In this document: piece by piece, positions 54,771 through 63,154 of the stretch | Layout: each line of letters starts with the position of its first letter | Numbering within the stretch: the first letter of the stretch is position 1 | From: an uncultured Rhodospirillales bacterium | GTDB taxonomy: Bacteria > Pseudomonadota > Alphaproteobacteria > ATCC43930 > CGMCC-115725 | Assembly (NCBI GenBank): GCA_903828515.1 | Contig: CAIKMD010000007.1 | Span: forward strand, 620,001 to 684,000 | Direction: 5' to 3' | Length of the DNA: 64,000 bases | Position numbers and translations under genes: made by a program | The notes under the pieces: model-generated | The model's input: only the letters and a program-made list of their open reading frames with translations | Database searches by the model: none | What the model was told of the DNA's origin: nothing

Positions 54771-55529
54771 TTAGGCGATACCGGCGGTACCGAGATCCTT
54801 GCGTTGCCAGGTCTTGACGCCGAACCAGCCGAGGAGAGCCGTGAGGAAGATGGCGACGGTGCCCGGTTCCGGAACGCCCGAGCCACCGCCCGACGAACCG
54901 CCACCGCTGCCGCCACCGCTGCCGCCGCCACTACCACCGCCGCTGCCGCCGCCTGAACTCAGGTTCACGAAGTCGACGAACGACGTACCGAACGTGCTGC
55001 CACCGAGGAAGGCGACGCCGATATTGTCGCTCAGGTAGGGATTGGTCAGCGACGACCACGTGAAGCTGTCGAGACCGAAGCTGTCGGCTCCCGGCGCGCC
55101 GATCGTGAAGGACGCGAGCTGCTGGCTGATATTTCCTTCGTACAGAACCGCCTGCAATCCCGAGAACGCGTTGACCAGGTCTTGTCCGACATAAAAGCTG
55201 AGCGTGTAGTTCGTGTTGGTCTGGAACAGCGTGCCGGACGTCTGCGAAATTGTTGCTCCGGTCGTGAGGTAGGCGACCTGATTGCCATCCGGGGCATTGA
55301 CGGTGAAGAGCCCCGGCGACGGAATATTGATGACGCCGGCGATGCCCGTGCCGCCCGTCGTCCAGTTGGTAATCAGACCGGCCGGACCGATCCCGCCGGG
55401 AACCTGCGTCGGCAATTCGAACGAAGCATTGTTGAGGGTAATCGGGCCCGCTTGGGCGTGGCCGGCAAACGCCAGGGCACCCAGGGCAACCGCCGCGGCC
55501 ATCGCGGGCCGCGTCTTGTTTGCACGCAT
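54771..55529 (-). CDS. PEP-CTERM sorting-domain protein
   Basis: 252 residues. Signal peptide (MRANKTRPAMAAAVALGALA, cleavage near AQA-GP), a beta-rich DUF642-like domain (NNASFELPTQVPGGIGPAGL at its start), then an SGGG-repeat linker of about 28 residues, and the sorting tail VPEPGTVAIFLTALLGWFG followed by KTWQRK. This is the Val-Pro-Glu-Pro signal, membrane helix and basic end recognised by exosortase. The ATG at 55529 follows GGAGGATATGAG. No exosortase is in the window, so EpsH-like machinery must be elsewhere. Confidence 0.9.
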   Translation of the reverse strand: MRANKTRPAMAAAVALGALAFAGHAQAGPITLNNASFELPTQVPGGIGPAGLITNWTTGGTGIAGVINIPSPGLFTVNAPDGNQVAYLTTGATISQTSGTLFQTNTNYTLSFYVGQDLVNAFSGLQAVLYEGNISQQLASFTIGAPGADSFGLDSFTWSSLTNPYLSDNIGVAFLGGSTFGTSFVDFVNLSSGGGSGGGSGGGSGGGSGGGSSGGGSGVPEPGTVAIFLTALLGWFGVKTWQRKDLGTAGIA

Positions 55530-55630
55530 CTCATATCCTCCATCTGACGGCCCGGATGTACGGGCCGCGGTTTCAGTGGCGCCTCGTTTCGCACCGGGAT
55601 GGGCGAAGCCGAGGCCTCGCGGATAGAAAC

Positions 55631-55645
55631 GCAAAACTTGGGCCA
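55631..55645 (-). promoter_or_regulatory. Candidate sigma-54 promoter of the PEP-CTERM gene
   Basis: On the minus strand TGGCCCAAGTTTTGC fits the RpoN consensus TGGCAC-N5-TTGC, with the invariant GG and GC in the correct 10-bp phase. The start would be near 55619, about 90 bases before the ATG. PEP-CTERM genes in other proteobacteria are reported under RpoN with the PrsK/PrsR system. Confidence 0.55.
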
Positions 55646-55761
55646 GAGGCGTTTTTCCAAGGAATGGAAGCATTTGGCCGCGCGTCAGGCGCGGCATTGT
55701 CAATTTCGCCGACGCTCGTTGACGGTCTTTACGGTGGCGACACGGCTGATCGCCGCCGCGT

Positions 55762-57222
55762 CTAGTTGCTGGCGGGCGCCGCGGCGTCGCCGGTCACGTG
55801 GATCGCGAAATGAAACGCGGGGAGATCCTCGCCGGGATGATCGGCGGCATAGGTGAGCTGCGGAATGCGGAAATTATTCGGCCGCGTTTCGACGCCCTTG
55901 TAGATGCCGGGATAGAGATCGATGAAATGCCAGCCCGGATCGCCGGTCGCGGGCAGATCGATCGAGATATCGCCCGCGCTGTTCACGCCGCACGCGAAGC
56001 CGACATAGTTGTTGTCGTAGACGAGATTATAGATGTTCCCGGTGTCGCCCCACCCGGTGCCCTTCAAATGCACCGTAAGGGTCGTGCCCGGCTGCGCCGT
56101 CGTGACATTGAGTGGCAAGGCCGTCGGCGTTAACCAGAAGCTTCCGATTTTCTTTTTGGCGCCGTCCTGCACGAAGATATTGTGCGCGCCGCCGAGATCG
56201 TCCGGCACCTTGAATTGAAACGCGACGCGGCCGGCGTTATCGGCCTCGGCCTTCGCGACGACGCTGATGCGCTCTTCCCAGGCGCTGGTCGCGGTCAAGC
56301 GGTTGCCGGTAAAGGTCGCCCAGTTGAGCTCATAGGTCTTGCCCGGTGCGAAGCCTTCGCCGCCGACCTTGACCAATTGATCGATGCCGGCGAAGGCCGG
56401 CGACGCGACGAGTTCGCCGGTCTTTGGCAAGTTGTGTACGCTCGTCTGGATCTGTTGCTCGGGTGGCGGTGGCAACAATGCCTCGCCATGCGTGACGTCG
56501 AAATTCGTCTTGAAGCGCGGCCGGTCCGGCACCGGATTTTGTTGCGGGTTCATATAGGGAAAGGTGAACTCGCCGTGAATGAGCTGCAGCACATGCGTGC
56601 CGGCGGCACCGGTGGCGGGAATGGTGAAGTGCGCTTCGCCCGCCGTCGACACCGCGGAGATCCAGCCGGTGAAGTTGTTGTCGTAAACGAGCATCCAACT
56701 GTTCTCGAGTTCGCGCCAGCCGATGCCCTCGACGTCGACCGCGATCGGCGTGCCCGGCGGCCCGTTCTCCGGCGTGATTTTCATCGTCATGTCGAGATTG
56801 AAGCCGGCCTGGGTAAAGAGCCGCGCGCCCTGCTGAAGCACGATGTCGTGCATGAAGCCGAAATCCGCCGGCACGGTGAAATGCGCCGCGAGCTTGCCGG
56901 CGGCGTCGCTCGTCACCGTCGTGATGCGATAACCGACGGGATCGTAGGCGCGGCCTTTATATTCGCTGTTGGCCGCTTTCCAACTGCCTTTGACGGTGCG
57001 CCACACCAGATCGAATTTTTGATTGGCGGGAAGTCCTTCGGCGCTGACCGTGATCGATGTGCCGACGGTTGCGTGTGACGGCGTGACGGCGAGCTTGCCG
57101 ACAAAGCCGCCCGCGGTCTCGGCTTGGCCGATCTCGGGCCCGAATGAAGAGGCGGCCGGCGCCGCCCAAGCGGGACTGAAGGCGGCAAGCGACAGGCCGA
57201 ATGCGATCACGAAGTTCTTCAC
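55762..57222 (-). CDS. Secreted protein made of a duplicated Ig-like module
   Basis: 486 residues from a GTG at 57222 preceded by GGGGGAGG. The signal peptide is KNFVIAFGLSLAAFSPAWA. The rest contains two copies of a two-domain module: GLPANQKFDLVW near 65 against GFAPGKTYELNW near 285, and WMLVYDNNFTGW...IPATGAAGTHVLQL near 180 against YNLVYDNNYVGF...LPATGDPGWHFIDL near 400. The fold is probably a string of beta-sandwich (IPT/Ig-like) domains. I recognise no enzyme motif. Function unknown; likely a surface or periplasmic binding protein. Confidence 0.8.
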   Translation of the reverse strand: MKNFVIAFGLSLAAFSPAWAAPAASSFGPEIGQAETAGGFVGKLAVTPSHATVGTSITVSAEGLPANQKFDLVWRTVKGSWKAANSEYKGRAYDPVGYRITTVTSDAAGKLAAHFTVPADFGFMHDIVLQQGARLFTQAGFNLDMTMKITPENGPPGTPIAVDVEGIGWRELENSWMLVYDNNFTGWISAVSTAGEAHFTIPATGAAGTHVLQLIHGEFTFPYMNPQQNPVPDRPRFKTNFDVTHGEALLPPPPEQQIQTSVHNLPKTGELVASPAFAGIDQLVKVGGEGFAPGKTYELNWATFTGNRLTATSAWEERISVVAKAEADNAGRVAFQFKVPDDLGGAHNIFVQDGAKKKIGSFWLTPTALPLNVTTAQPGTTLTVHLKGTGWGDTGNIYNLVYDNNYVGFACGVNSAGDISIDLPATGDPGWHFIDLYPGIYKGVETRPNNFRIPQLTYAADHPGEDLPAFHFAIHVTGDAAAPASN

Positions 57223-57309
57223 GTTTAGGCCTCCCCCGACGGCATTCGGTATTTTAGCGGGGTGCATGGCCGTTTTGCCAATCGCAATCGCCCATCGCAA
57301 TTGCAGGGC

Positions 57310-57340
57310 AAAAAAAACGGCGACCCGAAGGCCGCCGTTT
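57310..57340 (-). terminator. Intrinsic terminator of the Sel1/PodJ-like operon
   Basis: AAACGGCG (57315-57322) pairs exactly with CGCCGTTT (57333-57340). The minus-strand transcript ends in eight U residues (57317-57310). It lies just after the Sel1 gene stop. Confidence 0.9.
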
Positions 57341-57362
57341 GATCGCGTTGATGAGCGAGGGT

Positions 57363-59504
57363 TTAGGGTTTTGCCGACGCGGGTTTTGCCGCACCGAGAC
57401 CCTGTGCCGGCGCGGCCGCGGCGGCCGGCAAGGTCGCCTGAAGCTGCGTGGCGCGGGCTTGTGCTTCCTTGAGGGTCGACGGCGAGAGCGAACCGGCAAG
57501 CCGGTCGCGACGCTGACCCGCACCGGTGTCGCCACGCGCGGCGGCAGCGGTGTACCAGGCATAGGCCTCGACCTGGCTGACGGGCACGCCGTCGCCGCGT
57601 TCGTAAAGCAGGCCGAGATTGAACTGTGCGTTGACGACACCCGAGCTGGCCGCGCGGCGGAACCACTGCGCCGCCTGATCCATGCTCTGCTGGACGCCGA
57701 CGCCGTTCGAATAGGCGACGCCGAGATTGAAGGCGGCGTTGGCGTTCCCCTGACCGGCGGCTTTGCGATACCACTGGACGGCTTGCACCGGGTCGCGATT
57801 GATGCCGAGGCCTTCGCCGTACATCACGGCGATATTGTATTCGGCTTCGGCGACGCCGCCTTCGGCCGAGGTTTTGAACAGCGACGCCGCGTGCTGGTAA
57901 TCCTGCGTGACGCCTTGGCCGAGCGCGTAGAGCACGCCGAGGCGATATTGCGCGATGACGTCGCCTTTGGTGGCGCGCGCTTCGAGCCACGGCGCCAGTT
58001 GTTTCGGATCGGTCGGCGCGTTCTCGTCGCCCGGCTTGCCTTTGGCGGTGACCGAGGGCGGGACGGCGGCGGCGGACGCGACCTGCTTCGATGCGTTCTT
58101 GTCGGGTTTGGCGGGCGTTACCGGCGCGATCGAGGCGACGGGCGGCGCCGGCGGCGGTGCTGCTCGCGTCGGAGCTGCCACCACGGGCGGCGGATTATTC
58201 GCGGCCATCGACGGCGGCATGGCGTTGGTCGGCAGCGACGACAGATTGGGGCTCGGCGTCGGTACCGGTGTCGGCATCGGCGCTTGAGTCGCCGCCTGCG
58301 AATTGAGCGGCGGCAATGACGGCAGGCCCGGCACCGGCGGCAAATTGGTCGGCGCGATGTTGTTGCTGTTGCTCGGGCTCACGTTCGAGGAGGACGACAG
58401 CGGCGGCAGGTCGGGGATCGAGGTGCTGGACGGCGGCAGACTCGGCAAGCTCGGCAGCCCCGGAACCGGCGCATTCGAGACATTGCTGTTGTTGAAGTTC
58501 TGCAACGGCGGCGGGTTGCTCGGCGCCGGCGCGAACATCGGCTGATTGCCCGGATTGGCCGGAACCTGCGATGTCGACGCGACGAAGCGTCCGTTGCTGC
58601 GATCGGGAATCAGGTAATGCGCGCTCACCGCACCGGCGAATATCGCGAAGGCGACGCCGATGCCGGTCAGGGCCCAACGCTTGGTGCTGCGCGGCAGTAG
58701 CGGACGCGCGTCGTCCTCGTCGTCGTGAACCTGAGGACGATTGCCGGCGGCGACGGGTGCTTCTTCGTTTTCCTCGTCGCGGTTGGCCCAGAGCTTGAAC
58801 AGCCCGCCCTTTGCCGCGCGACGCGGCGACGAACGGTCGTCGAACTCATCGTCATCGGCATTGGCGGCTTCGAGCGCGGAATCGTCCCACGCGCGTTCTT
58901 GCGGCTGCGGCAAGGGGCGACGAACCGGCGGTTGATCCTCGAAATTCTGCGGTGCGACGCGTTCGGCCAAAGACGGGCTGCGCCGCAATCCGGCGGGCGG
59001 CTCGGCGGCCGGCATCGGCATGGAAACCGGAGCGGGTGCCTGCATCGGTGCCGGTTGGGCGACGGGACGCTGGACGATCGGACGCGGCAACGGGGCCGGG
59101 GCGGGTGTCTGCGCGGCGGCGGCAACGGAATCGCGGTCGCGCGCGGCCATCGCCAACAAGGCGGTGAGCGAGGCTTCGATTTCCTGCGGCTGGATCGCCG
59201 GACGAGCGGGCGGCGGCGGTGCAACCGGACGCAGCGCGGCTTGCGCCTGCGCGAACGGATTGACCGAGGGCTGTGCAGGCGGCGTATAGGCTTGCGGCGC
59301 CGGTGCGGGCTGAGGCGCGGCGACGGGCGCGGCGCGGAATGCGGTCGGGACGGCACGACGAATGGCGCGCTCGAGCCATTCTTCGACCGACAGTCCGGCG
59401 GCCGACGCGGCGTGCTCGGCGAGACGGCGCGTCGTCGGATCGAGCTGAACTTTTTCCCAGGGATCGATGCCCTCGACGGCGAGAGGCGGAATATCGCGGA
59501 TCAT
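57363..59504 (-). CDS. Sel1-repeat, single-pass membrane protein with PodJ-like N-terminus
   Basis: 713 residues. Residues 20-50 hold a helical motif (LDPTTRRLAEHAASAAGLSV then EEWLERAIRR) like that at the start of PodJ-type polarity proteins. A long Pro/Ala-rich cytoplasmic linker follows, one membrane helix (RWALTGIGVAFAIFAGAVSA, about 276-298), a Pro/Asn/Ser-rich periplasmic linker, and four to five Sel1 repeats (about 545-690, such as GDVIAQYRLGVLYALGQGV). PodJ localises stalked-pole factors in Caulobacter; this protein lacks its long coiled coils. It is coupled to the ParB-domain gene by a four-base overlap. Confidence 0.75.
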   Translation of the reverse strand: MIRDIPPLAVEGIDPWEKVQLDPTTRRLAEHAASAAGLSVEEWLERAIRRAVPTAFRAAPVAAPQPAPAPQAYTPPAQPSVNPFAQAQAALRPVAPPPPARPAIQPQEIEASLTALLAMAARDRDSVAAAAQTPAPAPLPRPIVQRPVAQPAPMQAPAPVSMPMPAAEPPAGLRRSPSLAERVAPQNFEDQPPVRRPLPQPQERAWDDSALEAANADDDEFDDRSSPRRAAKGGLFKLWANRDEENEEAPVAAGNRPQVHDDEDDARPLLPRSTKRWALTGIGVAFAIFAGAVSAHYLIPDRSNGRFVASTSQVPANPGNQPMFAPAPSNPPPLQNFNNSNVSNAPVPGLPSLPSLPPSSTSIPDLPPLSSSSNVSPSNSNNIAPTNLPPVPGLPSLPPLNSQAATQAPMPTPVPTPSPNLSSLPTNAMPPSMAANNPPPVVAAPTRAAPPPAPPVASIAPVTPAKPDKNASKQVASAAAVPPSVTAKGKPGDENAPTDPKQLAPWLEARATKGDVIAQYRLGVLYALGQGVTQDYQHAASLFKTSAEGGVAEAEYNIAVMYGEGLGINRDPVQAVQWYRKAAGQGNANAAFNLGVAYSNGVGVQQSMDQAAQWFRRAASSGVVNAQFNLGLLYERGDGVPVSQVEAYAWYTAAAARGDTGAGQRRDRLAGSLSPSTLKEAQARATQLQATLPAAAAAPAQGLGAAKPASAKP

Positions 59505-60604
59505 GGTTTGGCTCCCTTGGCCGGCGCAGCCAAACGCTGGCGCGCGGCTTCGACACTGAGATGCTCGGCGATGATGGCATCGGCGAGCGCCTCGGGATTG
59601 GGCGCATCAAGAAGAAGATAGGCATGCTCGCGGCCGAGCAGCCCGGCGGAAACGAGATGGCGCACCAGCGGCGGCAGGCCGAGCAGCCGCATGCTGCGCA
59701 CAATGTGCTGACGGTCGCGGCCGGTCGAGGCCGTGACGAGTGACGCGTCGGTCGCACAATGCGTCAGGAGGCGCAGATAGGCTTGCGCCTCTTCGATCGG
59801 CGACAGATTTCCGGTTTGGAGATTTTCGCTCAACGACGCGAGAATCGATTGCGCCTCGTCATGGTCCACGACGATCACCGGGACCTGGCCCAGGCCGACG
59901 CGTTGCGCGGCACGCCAGCGGCGATGACCGTTGATGATTTCATAATGCTCGGCGTCGGCAGCACGGCGGACCAGCAGAGCCTGGCGCACGCCGCGCGTGG
60001 CGATATCGGCGAGCAGGCTTTCGGGAACGTCGTCGCCGCGTCGCGTGCCGAGATTGGCGACGACGAGGGCGGTTACCGGAAGCATGATCGCCGCGGTGGC
60101 AGCCGGTTGGCTCGGCGTGGCGGCATCGTTGGCCGGCGCAGCGGCGACAGGACGCGGCGGCATCGGTGCCGGGGCCGGCACCGCAGAAGGCGTCGGTGGA
60201 AGGGGGGCGGCCGCCGGGGTTGGCGGCACCTGAACGAGTTGGGGCGCGGGTATCGGCATCGCGACAGGCGCGGGTATCGGTGCCGGTGGCACGACCTGCG
60301 GCGGCGGCGCGACCGATTGCGGCGCGATGGGCGGTGGTGCGACGGCTTGCGGCGCCGGTGGAACCGGCGCTGTGATGAACGGACGAGGTGCGGCCGGCGC
60401 GCGATCGCGCGGTTCGCGGGTGAATTCGAGGATTTTTGGCGGTTCGATCGTCGGCGCGACGCCTTCGGCGGCGCAACTATCGCCGATCAGGCGCGCGAGC
60501 CAGGCGGATAACGACATGCCGGCACCCAGCGAAGCGATTTCAGCCGCTTCACGGGCGTTGGCTGATAGACGATCAAGCTGCCAGTTGGCGGCCGATGAAC
60601 TCAT
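59501..60604 (-). CDS. ParB-domain protein with PodJ-like N-terminal motif
   Basis: 367 residues. Residues 13-40 (LSANAREAAEIASLGAGMSL then SAWLARLI) repeat the helical motif found in the downstream Sel1 protein. A Pro/Ala-rich linker (about 75-165) leads to a ParB N-terminal CTPase-type domain (about 172-290) with INGHRRWRAAQRVGLGQVPV and SENLQTGNLSPIEEAQAYL, equal to ParB boxes I and II, then a helix-turn-helix-like region. The order is unusual: the ParB domain is C-terminal. It is not the housekeeping parAB ParB. Target sites unknown. Confidence 0.78.
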   Translation of the reverse strand: MSSSAANWQLDRLSANAREAAEIASLGAGMSLSAWLARLIGDSCAAEGVAPTIEPPKILEFTREPRDRAPAAPRPFITAPVPPAPQAVAPPPIAPQSVAPPPQVVPPAPIPAPVAMPIPAPQLVQVPPTPAAAPLPPTPSAVPAPAPMPPRPVAAAPANDAATPSQPAATAAIMLPVTALVVANLGTRRGDDVPESLLADIATRGVRQALLVRRAADAEHYEIINGHRRWRAAQRVGLGQVPVIVVDHDEAQSILASLSENLQTGNLSPIEEAQAYLRLLTHCATDASLVTASTGRDRQHIVRSMRLLGLPPLVRHLVSAGLLGREHAYLLLDAPNPEALADAIIAEHLSVEAARQRLAAPAKGAKP

Positions 60605-60770
60605 CGCAGCGTGCTCCTTACGCCTGCGGCCATGCAGTATAGCCGCAAATTCCCCTCAGAGGCCGGTCGAGGACATATGCCCCTGACCGATTCGGATATT
60701 CACTCTCCGTTGACCATAATCGGCCAGGGATTAACGAATGGTTGATCATGTCAATAAAAGCGGGGCCTCG

Positions 60771-60798
60771 TTGACCTTTCGCCAAGTATCGGAATAAT
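60771..60798 (+). promoter_or_regulatory. Candidate promoter of the DUF4164-zapA-6S unit
   Basis: TTGACC (60771-60776), 16 bp, AATAAT (60793-60798; 5 of 6 to TATAAT), 29 bases upstream of the DUF4164 start. Confidence 0.6.
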
Positions 60799-60826
60799 CT
60801 GACGAATCGGATGCGGGGTGGAACGA

Positions 60827-61015
60827 ATGGCGAGTGTGGACGACGCGGCCAAGCGGTTGGAAGAGGCGGTTGCGCGCCTCGAGACGGCGTCACGGCAAGT
60901 CGGCGACGTGAAGACGACCGCCAAATCGAGCCCGGCCATGGCGGACGCGACCGCGGCGGTCGCTGCCCGTCTCGAAGAAGCGATCTTAAGAATCGACCGG
61001 TTATTGGAGGGCTGA
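60827..61015 (+). CDS. DUF4164-family small coiled-coil protein
   Basis: 62 residues, mostly one amphipathic helix or coiled coil (VDDAAKRLEEAVARLETASR ... RLEEAILRIDRLLEG). This small protein is found just before zapA in alphaproteobacteria and is thought to belong to the division machinery. The ATG at 60827 is used; a GTG three codons earlier is possible. Its stop touches the zapA start codon. Confidence 0.75.
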   Translation: MASVDDAAKRLEEAVARLETASRQVGDVKTTAKSSPAMADATAAVAARLEEAILRIDRLLEG

Positions 61016-61342
61016 GTGCCGCAAGTCACGATCACGATCAATGGGCGATCCTATCCGGTTGCCTGCGACGAAGGTGAAGAAGAGCGCATTCGCGACCTGG
61101 CGCGCGGCATCGACGCCAAGGTCGGCGCGTTCGCCCGGCAGGTCGGTCAGGCCGGCGAGGCGCGGCTCCTCGTCCTGGTGGCCCTGGTGCTCGCCGACGA
61201 ACTGAGCGAAGCCAACGCGGCGCTCCGGGACATGGGCAATCAGGCGCCGCCGCGCGACGATACGGTCCTCGCGGCCGGTGTCGATCGGCTCGCGCAGCGG
61301 ATCGAAGCGGTTGCGGCCCGTCTCGAAACGTCCCATATCTGA
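61016..61342 (+). CDS. zapA: Cell division protein ZapA
   Basis: 108 residues from a GTG immediately after the preceding stop. VTITINGRSYPVACDEGEEE is the typical ZapA start, followed by a C-terminal helix (about 45-108). ZapA tetramers bundle FtsZ filaments at the division site. It is followed three bases later by the 6S RNA gene. Confidence 0.9.
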   Translation: MPQVTITINGRSYPVACDEGEEERIRDLARGIDAKVGAFARQVGQAGEARLLVLVALVLADELSEANAALRDMGNQAPPRDDTVLAAGVDRLAQRIEAVAARLETSHI

Positions 61343-61345
61343 ATC

Positions 61346-61512
61346 GAGAAGGTGGTGCTGCGGGGTGCGTTAGGCCGCAATACCCCGGGGCCGATAAGTA
61401 CCTCAAGGGGACTGTCCCTGACGAAACCCTGGTTTCGTTATATGGTTCCCACCTGCGTAAGCGGGCCACGAGGGTTTAGCCATGCCGACGGCTTCTGCGG
61501 CTCCACTTTCTC
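61346..61512 (+). ncRNA. ssrS: 6S RNA
   Basis: About 167 nt directly downstream of zapA, the conserved place of 6S RNA in proteobacteria. GAGAAGGTGGTGC (61346-61358) pairs with GCTCCACTTTCTC at the 3' end (12 of 13 pairs), forming the closing stem. GCCGATAAGTACCTCAAGGG and CCCACCTGCGTAAGCGGGCC resemble the conserved arms around the central bubble. 6S RNA binds the sigma-70 holoenzyme in stationary phase. The exact ends are inferred from the stem. Confidence 0.78.
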
Positions 61513-61544
61513 ATTCTCTCCTGACATTCGGGCGGTGACGGACG

Positions 61545-62384
61545 ATGCGGCTGCTGCTCCTCGGTGACATCGTGGGGCGCGCCGCGCGCGAGGCGGTGGT
61601 TGCCGCAGTGCCCGGATTGCGTCGTTCGCTCGGCCTCGACTTCGTCGTCGCCAATGGCGAGAACGCCGCGCACGGCTTCGGCATCACCGATACGATCTGC
61701 GCCGAGCTTTATGCCGGCGGGGTCGATGTCATCACCACCGGCAATCACATCTGGGATCAGCGCGCGATCATGGCGTATATCGCCACCGACCCGCGCCTGC
61801 TGCGGCCGATCAATTTTCCCGCCGGCACGCCGGGCAATGGATCGGGTGTCTATGCGCTGCCCGACGGACGCAGGATCATGGTCGCCAACGCGATGGCGCG
61901 GCTCTTCATGGAGACGCTCGACGATCCGTTCGCCGCGATCGACAGACTTTTGGGCGAGCATCGGCTCGGACCGTTGGCCGCGATCCTGCTCGATTTCCAC
62001 GGAGAGGCCAGTTCGGAAAAGACCGCGATGGCGCATTTTTGCGACGGGCGCGTATCGGCGGTGGTCGGAACCCATTGCCATATTCCGACCGCCGATTATC
62101 GCGTGCTGACGAAAGGCACGGCCTACATCACCGATCTCGGCATGTGCGGCGACTACGATTCGGTGATCGGCATGAAGAAGGAAGCGGCGATCGCCCGCTT
62201 CATCAAGAAGGTGCCCGGCGAGCGGCTCGAAGTCTCGCTCGGCGATCCGACGCTCTGCGGCGTCGTGGTCGAAACCGATGACGCGACCGGTCTGGCGCGG
62301 GCGATCTGGCCGTTGCGCGTGGGCGGCAAGCTCGATCCGGTCATGCCGCCCGCATCCGCGAAGATTTCCGCCCCGGCTTCGTGA
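61545..62384 (+). CDS. ymdB: TIGR00282-family metallophosphoesterase (YmdB)
   Basis: 279 residues. RLLLLGDIVGRAAREAVVA is the N-terminal metal site, VANGENAAHGFGITD and ITTGNHIWDQ follow, and VGTHCHIPTADYRVLTKGTA holds later metal ligands. The B. subtilis relative is a cyclic-nucleotide phosphodiesterase that affects development and biofilm. In many alphaproteobacteria a 5-formyltetrahydrofolate cyclo-ligase gene stands between 6S RNA and this gene; it is absent here. Confidence 0.9.
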   Translation: MRLLLLGDIVGRAAREAVVAAVPGLRRSLGLDFVVANGENAAHGFGITDTICAELYAGGVDVITTGNHIWDQRAIMAYIATDPRLLRPINFPAGTPGNGSGVYALPDGRRIMVANAMARLFMETLDDPFAAIDRLLGEHRLGPLAAILLDFHGEASSEKTAMAHFCDGRVSAVVGTHCHIPTADYRVLTKGTAYITDLGMCGDYDSVIGMKKEAAIARFIKKVPGERLEVSLGDPTLCGVVVETDDATGLARAIWPLRVGGKLDPVMPPASAKISAPAS

Positions 62385-63022
62385 ACGGGGCCGGCGCTCT
62401 TATCCTGCGCGGCTTCGTCCTCGGCTGGTCGGTCGCCTGGCCGCCGGGTCCGATCAATGCCGAGATGATGCGTCGCGGCCTCGCGCGCGGTTTTGCCTCG
62501 GCCTTCGCGGTGGGTTTGGGTGCCTGTTCGGGCGATGCGCTCTGGGCCATCGCGGTGACGCTGGGCGCGGGCGTCGTGATCGGCCCGTGGTCGCACGTCG
62601 CGTTGGGTCTGTTCAGCATCGCTCTCCTGTTGCTGCTCGCCGGGGTTTTCCTGAATGGCGCGCGGCGGGCGTGGCGCGACCGGCGCCAGGCGGCGGCCGA
62701 GCCGCCGCGCTTTCAGAGCGGACGCGGCGGCTATTTCCTGGGGCTCGGCATGGCACTGACCAGCCCGTGGAACATGGCGTTCTGGCTCGCCGTGATCGGC
62801 GGTTCCGAAAGCCAGGGCAACACGCTGGCCGGCGCGCTGCTGCTCGCGGCTTCCGTCATCCTCGGCGCGGCGAGCTGGTGTCTCGTCATCGGCGCGGCCA
62901 CCGCGTTTCTCGGGCTGCGTTTCGGCGGACCGCTCTGGGACATCGTCGCCAAAGGCGCGACCGGTCTTTTAATGCTGGGTTTTGCCGTCGAGAGCGGATG
63001 GAAGCTCACAACCGGCAGCTAG
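62381..63022 (+). CDS. LysE/RhtB-family exporter
   Basis: 213 residues, about six membrane helices, start GTG overlapping the ymdB stop (GTGA). The family signature WSVAWPPGPINAEMMRRGL near the first helix and the SGDALWAIAVTLGAG block fit LysE exporters of amino acids or their derivatives. Substrate unknown. Confidence 0.85.
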   Translation: MNGAGALILRGFVLGWSVAWPPGPINAEMMRRGLARGFASAFAVGLGACSGDALWAIAVTLGAGVVIGPWSHVALGLFSIALLLLLAGVFLNGARRAWRDRRQAAAEPPRFQSGRGGYFLGLGMALTSPWNMAFWLAVIGGSESQGNTLAGALLLAASVILGAASWCLVIGAATAFLGLRFGGPLWDIVAKGATGLLMLGFAVESGWKLTTGS

Positions 63023-63154
63023 CCGCAAATCCGCCATATTGGCCCGCTATGTACCCCGTCCCAGCGGAATTTTGAGACATTTTTTGGCCGATGGCGGGTA
63101 TTTCGCAACATATGGTATGGTTCCCCGACCCACCCTCATCACCTAGCGATCGTC

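Noticed and set aside
54890-54955. Short GC-rich tandem repeat on the plus strand
   Set aside because: It encodes the Gly-Ser linker of the PEP-CTERM protein on the minus strand; there are no spacers, so it is not a CRISPR array.
60742-60754. TTGAT-CAT-GTCAA, resembling an FNR box near the ParB-domain gene
   Set aside because: The spacer is three and not four bases and one half-site is off consensus; the regulatory logic is also unclear.
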